The notes beneath the pieces are model-generated. The model was not told the DNA's origin and made no database searches. It saw only the letters and a list, made by a program, of their open reading frames with translations. 64,000 nt of DNA from Dimargaris cristalligena (lineage: Eukaryota > Kickxellomycota > Dimargaritomycetes > Dimargaritales > Dimargaritaceae): contig JANBQC010000022.1 of NCBI GenBank assembly GCA_027576995.1, forward strand, positions 1-64,000. The letters are read 5' to 3'. Below, one piece after another: positions 23,196-34,841 of the stretch (positions within the stretch are counted from its first letter, which is position 1; each line of letters begins with the position of its first letter). A program made the position numbers and the translations under genes.

Positions 23196-23205
23196 NNNNN
23201 NNNNN
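23196..23205. other. Assembly gap (10 N)
   Basis: Ten N bases. The left flank (ATTCATCAGTAGATG) resembles a sequence about 55 nt to the right (AATCATCAATAGATAC), so a short tandem duplication may have been collapsed at the gap. Confidence 0.99.
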
Positions 23206-23812
23206 AGAAATCTCCATCGAACAATCTATATAAGAGCACCGAATCATCAATAGATACGGTAGATGAACTAACTGGTCCAAGACCCAATAATAACTGGGGG
23301 GTGTTGGTTGCTCCACCCATCCCGTTAACACACATCTTTCTTTGTTTCCGGTAAGTAAAGTCACCCAACAATGGCCTGTAGTGTTGATGAGGCAGATTGT
23401 ATAGAATAGTAATTAGGCTTAAGTCCGGGACGCGGCATGCTGACTGGGACCCGAAATAGAAGGTGAAAGAAAAGGGGAAGTTGCCTCTCAATATCTATGT
23501 CTTCTATGTTGGGGGGTGATTTTCCACATTAAGAGCCCTCTTTCTATGGAGCATTATTATTGGGCAGAGTTTGTCCTGTGTCCAAGGACTGTGGCCAATC
23601 AGATTTCCCGTTGCGTAGGCCTGGCCGTGAAATGTGAGGATGGGATATAATAGATAGAATACAATCGGATAGGATAGGATCACCGTTGCGGAGACTGATT
23701 AATAGCTGGGGCCGTGGAGTAAAGTGGTGGAAAGGAGAAGTAATCATCTAGTTGAGGTTTAAATAATAATAATACTACTATACTACCTGGGTATTAAGCC
23801 GACTTCTGGTCA

Positions 23813-23834
23813 TGTGTGTGTGTGTGTGTGTGTG
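23813..23834. repeat. (TG)n microsatellite
   Basis: 22 nt of TG repeat in intergenic sequence. Confidence 0.97.
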
Positions 23835-23993
23835 GGAGGGAGTGATTATGATGCATCTGGATGGGTGTGACTGGCAATAATCACAGCCTCAGCCGATTTA
23901 TTATTTATCAACGCATCGTCCTATACCAGTGTAAGACGGAGAGGGGGAGCTAGCTCGTCCATTGCCCTTTTTGACCGTCCGCGCTAAGGTAAA

Positions 23994-24013
23994 ATACATA
24001 CATACATACATAC
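23994..24013. repeat. (ATAC)n microsatellite
   Basis: Five copies of a tetranucleotide ATAC/CATA unit, followed by a short AT run near 24023-24034. Confidence 0.95.
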
Positions 24014-24451
24014 ACATTTACAGATATATATATAGTCTGCCATTCCATTGACCTCCCCGTCCGCCAGTGTGGACATGGTGCGCTAAATATTAGTGCGGAC
24101 CAAGAGTAAATGATGTGCTATATTTTTAGATGAAAGTGGTCGCGGTACCCCTTGAAATTCCTGAACGGCCACAAGAGCTACCGCCGTCGCCCAACCCCCT
24201 GCAGCCAATAATGGGTTTCAAGGCGAGTAGGTAGGAGACCTCCGCCTTGCGTGTAATCGACTTCATCGGGTAGTGGCATCGATGCCTCTTGGGACTACTA
24301 GGTTGTCGATGAGGGACTAGGAACGCCCACATGGGAGGGAGGGGGGGGCTAACCCAGACGTACTCGTGGCTAGAGCCAACCTGATCATAATCACCGCTGA
24401 GCCATCCCTAATGTTTTCCCGCCACATTCTGCTGCTGCTTTGGCTGTTTAA

Positions 24452-24472
24452 ATATATATATATATATATATT
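24452..24472. repeat. (AT)n microsatellite
   Basis: About ten AT units in intergenic sequence. Confidence 0.95.
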
Positions 24473-25568
24473 ATTTTGATATTTTGATAATACGGTAGGG
24501 GGGCGCCATCGCCGATTTGTTTCCAATGTTCCTATCCGAATTGGCCATTAGGGAGGGATAAACCTGGCGCACTGCGAAGGGGCGGAAAAACGGAGGCTGG
24601 GGATCTATTACCAAGGAAAGGACTCCCTCAGCCCGAAGGAGACATTTCCTCCATTCCTTCCCTTCTTGTTTTTGTACATAGCCAGGTCGACTGTGTGGAT
24701 TCAACGTGGGTTTCTGCATAATACCCGCAGCGGTCTCTGTCCGCCATCCCTGAACAGTCGCCGCGACTCTCCTTTATGGTGAGATATCAACAGTTGCATG
24801 AATGGGCCAACAACCGGCACCCGTAAATTCACAAGGACCCGATGGAATAGAAATTCCAGGCCATCCCAGAATCACATCCCCTGGTTTTCGAAGCAAGCCT
24901 GCCCCCCTATTTGTGTTGGCCTTACCGTTATGCAAGTCGATGGTGGTGGGATCATGTCACCGGTTCGTCGCAGAGAGGGTATCCACTGCGCGGGTCAAGA
25001 CCATATTCCATCACGCACCAGCCGTAAAGGGGGGTCGTCCACTGTGGTGGTTTTAGTGGAAAAGCACCCTACATTATGGTGGCGGAGGATGGGAACGGTG
25101 CGGGTAAAAGTGCCATGTTGTTTACCTTACGGGGCTCTCTCAGTGCGGAGTCGCCCTGTACTGCGTCGCCTTCGATGTCCATTGGTCCCGTCGTCAAGGG
25201 GGCTTATAAGGAGGAGGAGGACCTATTGGCCTGCAGCAGGGAGGGAGAGAGAGGGTTAGAGAGAGAAGTAATGATAATACCAACTTTTCAGGCCCCGCCC
25301 ACCTCCTCTAAATACAAACAACAAACTCCGCTCTGGGCCTTGGGAGGTGTTCTGAACCCTGCCTTCCTTCTCAATCTCTCTAACCCTTGTCATATTCTGG
25401 GGCATTCAAGGCTGCTGTTGTGTATTCCCTACGCTCTCCGAGTCCAGTCAACCTTTTCCACTCTCTAGCCATACTCCATCCGCCTCTATTGTTTCTTCCT
25501 TCCTCCCTCGCTTTGATTTACCTTGCCTTGCCATCCAGCCCCCTCTCCACACAAGTGGACTTATCGCA

Positions 25569-26584
25569 ATGACCATGGAGCATCCCTCGACACGATCGCC
25601 TGCCGGGTTCGACGAGGCCGTCGAATTACGCGAGGCCCTGACTAACAAAGAGCGGGAACTCGAAATGGCCGCACAGATCGGGCTTAGTCTGGCCGAACAG
25701 AACCACGCACTTCAAACCCGTTTGGACCAAACCTCCCAATTCGAACAGGAGCTTGTCGACAGGGTAATTATCCGAGGGCCCAAGCCTCTCCCTGACCCCT
25801 TCATTCCGAACCACACACACACACACACACTCTCTCTCTCTGTCTCTCTCGACCTGGTGACCCCAGTCACGCAGTCTGTGGACCCTGCCCCTGCCACTAA
25901 CCCCAATTGTATCCCGCCATCAATTATCCTCAACTCTAACCCTTTAGTTGAGCAAAGCCGAGCACGACCGGCGGTCGTTTCTCGACAAATCCTACCAAAT
26001 TGACGATGTAACGATTCGCCTCCAGCTACTAGAAGATTCCCTCCAGAGCCAGGGCAGTCTTAACCATAATTTCGAGCGCATTATCCGTGACCTGCGTGAC
26101 GAGAACAAGACCCTCCGGGAAGAAATGCGCTCGCTTTCTACCCACTTTACCGAGATTCAGGAGTCCCACGGCAAAACTACCCATAGCAGTCTCAAGGCCC
26201 TACAAAAACTGCGTAAGCCGCCCTTTTATTATCCATATACATCCCCTTTTCCAACCTGGCCTTACTTGTTGGCATCCTATTGCACGGCCCCAGCTAACTC
26301 TCTCCATTATTATAATATATATATATATATATTCCCCCTCACTTGCTGCAGATCTGGTTGAGGAAACCCTCGAGCGGGAGCGCGTCAATATCGCTGATAC
26401 TCGAACCCAACTTGGTCATCTCCACGATAAGAGCTCTAACCAAGGCAATATCTTTTCCCACACCATCCGTTCGCTCCAAGAGAGCCTGAATATGGTAAAT
26501 TGCCGTCTATCCCACTGCTTAGTCGCTGTCCCCCCTAACGAATCGAATCCTACCCGCTTTTACGTTATTCTAACCCCAATCCCA

Positions 26585-26644
<60 letters not shown>

Positions 26645-27473
26645 ATCCTCAACTGCCCTGTCTCTCCGCTATATATACCATAGGCCCGCACCAATCTCGA
26701 TATCCTGAGGGACGAGGTCATTGAATTGCAGCAGAGCCGGGCCGATATCGATTCTGCTTTACAGGAAGATGTCGTTAACTACCGCCATTTGCTCGATGAG
26801 GCCCAGGCCACCATCGAGGGCCTACTGGAACTGCACGCTATGCGGTCCAACTCCTCGGATACGTCCTTCCTCCCCCCACTTTCGCTTATAAATGGCCCCC
26901 CTGTCGAGGTAGGCACATTTCATATTTGTTATTATATCGCTTCCCCCGTCCCTTTCCTGCCCGAGGGGCATTGCTATATCACCCCCCCCCCACGTGCCTT
27001 ATGTGGTCCCTATTTCAGCAGTATGATAACCTTCAAAAAATGTATATCATCTTTCCCTTTTGTTTCACTTCCTCGAGGTGCCTGAAACGGGCTCTTCCAA
27101 CTTCCCGTTACTAAGTGGGCTGCGATCTATCACTGCGTCGCGCACCGATAGCCTAGGCTCCCAATCCCCCCAGGTGGGCCTCAATATGCTTTTACAAGAA
27201 ACCCGCCTGACTACCCCGCCGCCAGAACCCCTCAACAAGATCCTGACCTCGCCCCAGTCCACGCCTAGCCCATCGGGTCTGCCCAGCTGCCCGGGGAGCC
27301 CCACCCAAACCATGCCTGCTCCCTTCAGGCCATTTTTCCGTCCGCCCCACTCCGTTGGCCTGAGGGTCCTCAGCTACCTGTCCCAGAACCATCCCCGCGG
27401 GCAGGTCTCTAAACCACCCCTGCCTGAGAGCCAGAACCTAAATCAGGAATTAGATGGCTCTGGTTTCTTATGA
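25569..27473 (+). CDS. Coiled-coil protein with CC1-box-like motif (candidate dynein adaptor)
   Basis: Five exons (25569-25763, 25948-26212, 26352-26494, 26684-26908, 27078-27473) close in frame to 407 residues. Residues 15-270 are almost continuous heptad-bearing coiled coil. Near the N-terminus, residues 34-45 read AAQIGLSLAEQN, preceded by LREALTNKEREL. This matches the CC1 box (AAxxGxxLLxxN) by which BICD, BICDR, Spindly and HAP1/TRAK adaptors bind the dynein light intermediate chain, except that the second Leu is Ala. The C-terminal third is Pro/Ser-rich and disordered (residues ~275-407). Dynein activating adaptors are long coiled coils that link cargo to dynein-dynactin. No Spindly motif was found. 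The role is inferred from motif and architecture. Introns carry CA/TC and CT microsatellites. Confidence 0.8.
25812..25850 (+). repeat. (CA)n(TC)n compound microsatellite in intron 1 of the coiled-coil gene
   Basis: CA run at 25812-25830 followed by a TC-rich run to 25850, inside the intron 25764-25947. Confidence 0.95.
26585..26644 (+). repeat. (CT)n microsatellite in intron 3 of the coiled-coil gene
   Basis: About 60 nt of CT repeats interrupted by two CC steps, inside the intron 26495-26683, pyrimidine on the sense strand and ~40 nt before the acceptor. Confidence 0.97.
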
Positions 27474-29246
27474 ATTTAGCTGCACTAGGGCCATAACAGG
27501 GTGAGTCGACCGGTCGACCATCCCCCTGTTAAGTTGCTGTACTTTCCTTCACTTTCCTATTTGAGTGTGTCTCTACCTTCTAATAATAATAATAATAATA
27601 ATAATAATCACGGCATCGTCTTTTACCACTTTCTTCATCTTATTTCCCCAAATCTATTTCTAATGCACCTTCTATTCTACCATTATTCATTTTTTTCTAA
27701 TTTACCTATTATTTATCCATTCCCTCTAATCTACCATTCTCTGCTATTCGTATCTCCTTTCTCCTCCCCACCGACTGTACCTTAATCTAATACCATACCT
27801 ACCTCGAACTATGCCGATTCTAATCGATCGGCCGTTGTTATTTGGATAAGCATATTTATTCCACGAATGTGGTCCTAGCCGGCATGGCCTATGGCTCGCG
27901 CCCCCACCATGAATAGTAGCAGGCTATATGGAGGGGGTGGTGTTATATATAATTTGTGGTAGTGCGGGGCAACTATCAACCCCTGGAATTACCCATACCC
28001 TATGTTTATCTGGGTGATGTTTGAAAGGTAGCAAGCAAAATCCATAGCCAACGCGTCAAACCTCAATGGGTCAATGTTTTATTTTTTTGGGGGGAGGGGG
28101 AGGGGGAGTTCCCCCGTTAACAACAATACGGCGGTTTTAGTAGTCCAAATCGGTTACACCAAAACCGTAGGTGATCAGCCAACTGCCTGATTTTATATAG
28201 TGGGACTGGGGAGTAGGGTGAGAAACCCTGTCAACCCACTGGAATATTTGAAGGGGAGGGCTAATTTTCATGCCTATTTGCCCCCTTTCCTTGGGTGGCC
28301 AAGAATATTACCAACTCCTATTGAAGTACCAATGGGGATAGCACAGGCGAAGGAAGGATGAAACAGTTATTCATGATGATGATGATAATGCTGATACTGA
28401 TGATGAACCTCCGATACCTTTAGCCAAATATGACTACTAATCCCAAGGTAATTGGCCCATTGATTCACAGTCGCTAAACCCTAAAATTCGGGAGTAGCAT
28501 GATGCGGAGCGAATAGTGTGATTTCCTTCTATTCCCCTCCGAATCATTAAGGGGCTATAGTCTTGGTACTATATCAAGGCATCCTCTCCATACTCCCGTT
28601 GTTGTCGCACAATTCATACGGACCGCCTCCAAGTTGAGGTAGTACCAATTCAACGGGATATCAGTCGCTTTTGACCAAGCGGGGCCGTAGTCGTTGTTGA
28701 CCGCCACCAAGACTGGCTTGTGCTGTTGCTTAATTTTTAATTGATTTGATTACAGGTCTGCTCTAATATACCTAGTTTATCCCATCCCCACTTTGGTCCA
28801 TCGAGTCAGCTAGTGGAGTATTCTCTAAAATGGGCATCTGTTAGGGTGTTATGGATTCCCCCGGCCGTACTATTTCAGGGAGGGGCCTGCTTAGCCCCTC
28901 TTTGTCGGGTTCCACGGGCGGGCCAACTCGGCTCTTAATCTGTCGTCAGCGCATGGCCCTATCAACGGTGGTTGGAGACATTGGAAGGGATACAGTTTCG
29001 GGGCATGTAATAAATTCCTCTAACCCTAGGCCTTGATTCTATTCAGCCAGGGTTTATTCGTTTCGCCTTCACCTGAAGGGGGATCCTTATAAGAATGTCC
29101 ACCTCCGCGCCCAATTTCGAGCTTCTTATTATTTAATCCTTTTGTTCTTAATTCAGGCTAGAGTCCAGATTTTAATAAGGCGAGCCCTTGTAGTCTACTC
29201 TTATTAATTCAACAGTTTTTTATTTGGAATTCCGTTTAATTCCACC
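27474..29246. other. Intergenic, no supported gene
   Basis: Region between the coiled-coil gene and CLN3 (both +). It contains an AAT microsatellite and a GAT-rich stretch near 28374-28405. The T-rich sequence at 27600-27780 suits the 3' end of the upstream transcript. The ORFs at 27501-27785 and 28851-29036 have no recognisable content. Confidence 0.45.
27581..27608. repeat. (TAA)n microsatellite
   Basis: Nine TAA/AAT units about 110 nt after the coiled-coil gene stop, probably in its 3' UTR. Confidence 0.95.
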
Positions 29247-32140
29247 ATGAAGTCAGACCTAGGCTCGGATGTATTTGATAGTGCCGGTAAGAATAAACCG
29301 ATGACTGTGATTTTACTTTTGGAGACAATGCCCTCATATGGACCGACCGTCACTAGTCTCGTTTGTATATACAATTTCTCACTATGCCCTCTCGGCTGCT
29401 ACCCTACTCCTTATTCCCTCGTACCAATCCATATCGACAGGGCGGCTTCCCGTCACAATGGCTATTAGGGCCGCCTTTTTCATTTGCGGTAAGTCAAGTT
29501 CTTGGCCGACCCTTGAATCTCCGTCGTGTACGTGAACTTCGCCGGATATCTTTAGTGGGAGTGAATTGTCCCTATTTTGACCTCGATCTCCCCTCCACAT
29601 GCACTCTTGTCTCTCCCTATAATCAGGTATTATCAATAATTTGGTCTATGCCATCTTTCTCTCGGCCGCTCAGCGAATTCTCGAATCGAACAGTAATATT
29701 CCAGTAGTAAGTGGCTAGAAAGCGATTAGTCGGTGCTTGAGTATTTAAACCTGGGTTTCGATGCATATTTATATACGGTGGCCTGCTGATAAATTAGATA
29801 ATTGGCCCCTACCCTCCTCCACCTCTTCTCCCCGTTCTTATAGTGCCCTTAATGTAAACCCCTTCCCTTTGCTTTTTATTCTCGGAATGTAGTCAGTTGT
29901 GCTGGCGGCCAACATCGTACCCTCTTCACTGGTGAGCATTTTTGCCCCTTACTTTATTCACCGCATTCCCTACAGGTAAGGTTGAGTTATTTGGATAGAT
30001 TACCGAGTGCCTAGAATCACACCAGTATCCGCTTTTTGTAAGGGCCGTTATCGGGCACTCCCATACTAACTAGCATCGCATTGTATTGTAAATATTTACA
30101 AGCGCGCTTCATTGAATTTACCAACGAGTACTATTTGCACATATCCAACGTAATATTGATCCTGTTCCCTCGAAGTACCCGGATTATCGCTGTTGTGGTA
30201 GCGTCACTAGGTGCACTTCTGGTAAGAACCAATATTATCCAGTGGTACTGATATTATTATTATTTGGTCTGAGGAGCTCATTCTATCACATACTCTATTA
30301 TCTATTAATATATATATAATATTTAAAAAAAGTGCCAGTGGCCATAACTAATAATTCGGATATTATAACGGTACTCCTATAACCTTCATTTAAAATTGGT
30401 ATACCTTCGCTACTCTATCCTACAGGTGGTCGCCTGGATTGATAATGTCGCTCTGCGACTCATGGGTAAGTTCACTTGGTACTATCGCCGCGCCCTTACC
30501 ACATAGTTTTAGACACTCTTCAGAGATTATTTAATGGCTTATTTCACTCTTGGCTATCCATTAATGGCCAGTAAATGGTATAAACTGTACCGCTGTCCAC
30601 ATCGCCCTAAAGGATGCGGATAACACCTTCATCCAGCTGGGCCTCTAGGAGCGAATTATTAATCCTCTAATTTCTCACTTCTCTCCTTAAATCTGCCATG
30701 TCAGGGGTTATGATCTGCTCGGTTGGTAGTGGATTAGGGGAACTAACCTTCCTTATGATGACATCGTATTACGAGTCATCCAGCGTGTCGGCGTGGTCGT
30801 CGGGTACTGGCGGCTCGGGCCTTTTGGGGTCCTTCCTATTCCTCGCATTTACGGTGTGGGCTCGGCTGTCCCTTACCATCACGCTGTGCATCGTTGCCGC
30901 ACTCCCCCCCGTGATGCTGGTGGTCTATTTTTTCTATTTACGTATCTCGTCCGCCACCATGAAGCTTCAGAAGGAATTTATGGAGGCTCAGAAGGCGTGG
31001 ATGGAGCCCGCGCAGTTGGGTTCCGCCGACAGTGGATTGTTACCGATTCAAAAGGAGAAATACACACCTTCATCTCCGGCGGAGTCAGAGCTGGGCGAGT
31101 CCGCGCTTCGTGCCGATAAGTGGCCAGTCAGGGAGGCTGCCACGCTCCGGGAGCGGGTCCAGTTGGTCAAACTGCTCATTGTGCCCTACGTTTTACCTCT
31201 CTTTGTGGTATACTGGGCCCAATATTTGACTAACTCGGGCATCACCCCCACCATTCTCTTTAACTTGAACAAGACACCGTTTCAGAAAATGACGGACCAC
31301 TACATTTACTACCAAGGTAGGTTTTGTTGGAGATGAATGTCCCTCAAGTCCTGTATGATGGATCGTTATGCCCATGGAGGGTCGCCAAGTGCGGCTAGTC
31401 GAGTGTGTTACGCCCATCGCATGAGAATAGTGACCCGGCCAGGGCTAAAGCGGCCCGCTAGGAGAGTCCCCCGGGACTTTGTACTTTCGGATTGCTAATC
31501 TCCCCACTGTGACTGTATTTTGGCCCGGTAATGACTGTACACTGTCGATTTAATTCGGGGATACTCGCGGCGCGGGGTAAACCAACAGCTCTGTATCAGG
31601 CTGGCGTATTCATTAGTCGGTCCAGCGTTTCGATTTTACATATTCAACGGGTCTGGATACCCAGCTCAATGCAAGTACTCACCATGTTGCTACTCCTGAG
31701 CCAGGCATTATTTGGGTGGATGCCGTCGGTCTACCTGGTATTTGCCGTTATCTTCTGGGAAGGACTCTTGGGTGGTAAGTGATACGCAGTATGTGAATAT
31801 CTAGATATAGCTCCGGTGGCGACTAAAGCCCCCCCCCTCCACCACTTTTGATCGCGGGTTTGTTTTATTGAGAGGTAATAAGTCAACTACTAACTATGGA
31901 ATATTCCGGATCCCTTGTTGGGCCATTAATCATTTTCGGGTTTTAGGAAGCACTTATGTTAATACGTATTTTAACGTGTCCAAGGACGTCCCCTCTACTC
32001 ACCGGGAGTTCTCTATGGGGGTATGCGGTGTGGGAGGCTCGATGGGCATTACGATCGCGGCGTTTGTGGGTATGGCGCTGGAGATGGGCCTCTGTAAATT
32101 TCAGGTATCCCAGGGCAATATGCTATGTAAACAGCATTAA
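29247..32140 (+). CDS. Battenin / CLN3 (Btn1) lysosomal-vacuolar membrane protein
   Basis: Nine exons (29247-29286, 29441-29488, 29627-29706, 29893-29975, 30176-30221, 30426-30465, 30705-31316, 31589-31774, 31947-32140) close in frame to 442 residues, against 438 in human CLN3. Family blocks run in the expected order: FFICGIINNLVYAIFLSAAQ (TM1), PYSTRIIAVVVASLGALL, SVGSGLGELTFLMM, SAWSSGTGGSGLLGS, the lumenal/cytosolic loop, then YQAGVFISRSS, PSVYLVFAVIFWEGLLGG, TYVNTYFNVSKDVP and HREFSMG. CLN3/Btn1 sits in the vacuole/lysosome membrane and affects pH, amino-acid and glycerophosphodiester handling. Small exons break several transmembrane helices. The first exon encodes a short acidic N-terminus (MKSDLGSDVFDSAG); a start at 29338 or 29458 is possible but gives poorer family agreement. 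It ends 250 bp from the convergent MDE1-type gene. Confidence 0.93.
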
Positions 32141-32389
32141 TTGACCTTCTAATGGGAAAGGTCCGGGGTTTCTTTAGACCCGGTCACTGAAATCATTATC
32201 AGTCAAGACCACCTAATCCACAACAGTCAGGGCATCTCCTATGAATGACCTCTATGTTTGGGGGCTACACGCAAGCAGGAATATGTCCCATATATTTATT
32301 TACGACCGGGAGGCAGTCCCCAATATAATAAAGTCAAAAATATACCGACGGAAACGAGAATCCGGATTACCGTGTTAGTCCATTCGGTT

Positions 32390-33819
32390 TCAACAATGGG
32401 GATCCATTCCTAGTTGTTTCATTTTAATGGCCACTTCGAATAAGTAGTCATAGCATTCCGTCATGGTCTTCGCCTTTTCCCAAGTGGCTGGAGTTGAAGT
32501 ATGGTGCGGGGGATGCAATGCACAAAAAGGGCCGTAAATGGTGGGTGATTCGTCAATAAATATGTAACAAAAAAAAAGGATGTTGCTAGACCGCTCACTC
32601 TTTTACTAAACGGGCAGTATTCACCCGATTGAGTTGGGTAGTTAGGGTGAGAGTGGTCAAGCACAAGGGGATCGAGTCGCCCCCCTTCCCTCCCAACATA
32701 TTCGTAAATCTCTAGGGTGAATTAGATGGAGAACACTTACCGCCCCAAACGAAAACGCCGTGGTTGCGTACGAGAATGGCACAGGTATCGGGATATTCGC
32801 TCATGGCCTATTAAGGAAAGATCACGGGGAATCCCCAATTAAGGAGTGTGGTGGAGTGAGTCCGAGGAGTGGTCAGCCAGTTGTGCAGTAGTAGGGGACC
32901 ATTACATTGCAATGGGCACTGATAGGCTTACCTGAGTTAGCCCATCGGACAGATCCTCTTCAGTGGGGGCATTCTCGATAATAGGGACGACTAGGGTGTC
33001 TGTATTGGCTAGGCCAGGCCCGTGGGTGCCCCGGCGAATCCCCTTGATCATCTCCTGGTTGGTAATGGTGAATGTCGGGCCGGGATAAATCAGGGTAACC
33101 AGCAGCGCATTCTGGGAGTGGGTGTGGATGCAGGCGCCGGCGTCCCGAAGCTGAAAGCAGTGGTAGAATAGAGGGGTGCAGGCGGAAGGCTGTACCGGAA
33201 GGGTGGGTGCCTTCAGGATGCTACGGGTATGGAAATCCAGTAGGAAGAGGTCCGAGGGAGTCAGGCGCTCCTTTTGGATACCTGGAGCATAGCAGGGGGT
33301 TGTTGTTATTGATAACTGTGATTAGTGACGGTTATGGAGGATGGAGGGGTAGGCGTCCATAGCTGAAATCAGGCCAGTCCAGTTTTATTAGCCAAAGAAT
33401 AGGTAATACCTCTTACCTGAGGGGGTTACGAATATGGTGTCTCTGGGTGGGGGGGGCGTGGGTCAATGATTGGAAGGGGGTGTGAGTTGGTAAGCATTAT
33501 TATCTTAAGGGGGAGGTGGTAATGTGGTGGTGATATTGGGGACTAGGTATAACCGCACAACCTACCCTTCTCGAATACTGATGCCGCCACTATACACATG
33601 AGCAGGGGGGAGGACAATACATGGTAGAGGTGGTATAGGTATAGACATGCGAGTGTGTTAGTGTAAGTGGAGTTGCTCCTATAGGCCCTCGTAAGGAATC
33701 AGGCTCTAGAGTCAGCGAGACCCAACTTACCCGGTCCCGGTCATCCACCCGAGGGTGTAAAACAGGTGCCCCAGCTCGGGAATGAGGACAGGAGGAGGCA
33801 GAGACGATTTCTTTTCCAT
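32390..33819 (-). CDS. MDE1: Methylthioribulose-1-phosphate dehydratase (MDE1/APIP)
   Basis: Six exons on the minus strand (33819-33731, 33589-33566, 33442-33417, 33281-32932, 32807-32741, 32487-32390) give 217 residues. This class II aldolase-fold zinc enzyme dehydrates 5-methylthioribulose-1-phosphate in the cytosolic methionine salvage pathway. Family sequence includes [29 protein letters not shown], the zinc ligands HTHS (H99, H101), NQEMIKGI with the catalytic Glu, [10 protein letters not shown], and [25 protein letters not shown] with a third zinc His. Two exons are only 24 and 26 nt. The frame across them restores the family sequence exactly, which is strong support for the model. The C-terminal end QLGMDPHC is short but typical in length. 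Confidence 0.95.
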
Positions 33820-34339
33820 GCTATACTGATTAAATTGACGATATACAAGATGCAAGTGAGTTAGAGAAGACAGGTAAGGTGGTTTTTCCAACCAACAGGA
33901 GCAAATGTGGAGCAAGAAGCAAGAAGAGCAGTCCCGAGTATCAGGAGTAGGGTTAAATAGCTAACTGGCTCTAAACCCTTTGCAGCCATAGTAATAGTAC
34001 AGTTAGTTAAGGCTGGCTGAATGGGTTAGGTGGGTAATAGGTGGACTATATGCTCGGGTTATTTGTACGGCTCTCCCTCTCTGCCTTTCCCTTCGCTCTT
34101 TTTTTTCTATTCGCCTATTTTCCGCATTACTTTACTTCAAGTAACCCTCGGGACCCTGCGATCCGTCCTGCTGGCCTCTCCCTCTCTCTCCTTATAAACC
34201 GCCGCCCCATCGAGCGACCCGTGCGCCCCTTTATTGACCCCATCTCGTCCTTATTTAAGGTGAGCTACCCGACGAACTGCGGCACCTCTGCCCTCCCTTT
34301 TCCCATTCACCAATCCACTATACCCGGCTATAGTTTACC
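33820..34339. promoter_or_regulatory. Divergent promoter of MDE1 and the small basic orphan
   Basis: A 520-bp region between the two starts. The right half is strongly C/T-rich (34070-34320), typical of a plus-strand leader. No E-box octamer is present here. Confidence 0.4.
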
Positions 34340-34841
34340 ATGGCCAGTAAACGACGCTCAGGCCCGTTTCCCACCCGCCAGAGGGCTCCCCAGAAAGCGG
34401 AATCCAGTAAACTCCGGCAAGCGGCCGGTAGCTCCAAGATTCAAAAGAAGTCCCGGCGGCCCAGCAAAGCCGAGCTCGATCCCAACTGCTCGACCAGTCT
34501 CGCCGAGACCCTGCGGGGTATTAGACAGCCCTCTGTCCGGGTAACGAGGGTAAGTCTATTTAGACCTGCATATATCTAATATCCCTAAAGGGCCTCTTTT
34601 TATTAGCATTATTATAGAATACGGGTAGTCTCTTGGGTCCAGTTGAACTAACTCTAACTATGATGGACTTTTTTTTGGTCTATAGTCATCTACACGAGCC
34701 TCGTCGCTTCCACTCTTGACTGCCTCCGTCCCTGATTCGCAGTGGAATACCCAGCAACGTACACAGGAAGTTCAACAGCACGAACAGTTAACCAGCGACC
34801 TCGCTCTCATCGCGGAGAAAATGACCTCCGTCATGAAATAA
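34340..34841 (+). CDS. Small basic hypothetical protein, 121 aa
   Basis: Two exons (34340-34549, 34686-34841) joined in phase 0. The first ~70 residues are very rich in Lys, Arg, Ser and Pro (MASKRRSGPFPTRQRAP, KIQKKSRRPSKAELDP) and look disordered and nuclear. The C-terminal ~45 residues are predicted helix with Gln-rich and hydrophobic positions (NTQQRTQEVQQHEQ, SDLALIAEKMTSVMK), a possible dimerising coil. I do not recognise the family; small chromatin or kinetochore subunits can look like this, but there is no signature. The intron has good GT-AG borders and a T-rich acceptor, which supports a real gene. It lies tandem to NAA50, 457 bp upstream. Confidence 0.6.

Larger units (their letters stand above)
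20194..25568. other. Gene-poor 5.4-kb region with microsatellites and an N gap
   Basis: No ORF here has family features, splice-consistent extensions or codon bias I can defend. The longest (22584-23015 on plus; 21333-21752 and 22619-22924 on minus) are overlapping low-complexity frames. The region holds a GA run, a TG run, CATA repeats, an AT run and a 10-N gap. The last part is C/T-rich and forms the leader of the coiled-coil adaptor gene at 25569. A long non-coding transcript or decayed genes cannot be excluded. Confidence 0.45.

Noticed and set aside
27505..27518. 14-bp perfect palindrome GTCGACCGGTCGAC
   Set aside because: A few palindromes of this length are expected by chance in 64 kb, and there is no context supporting a site.
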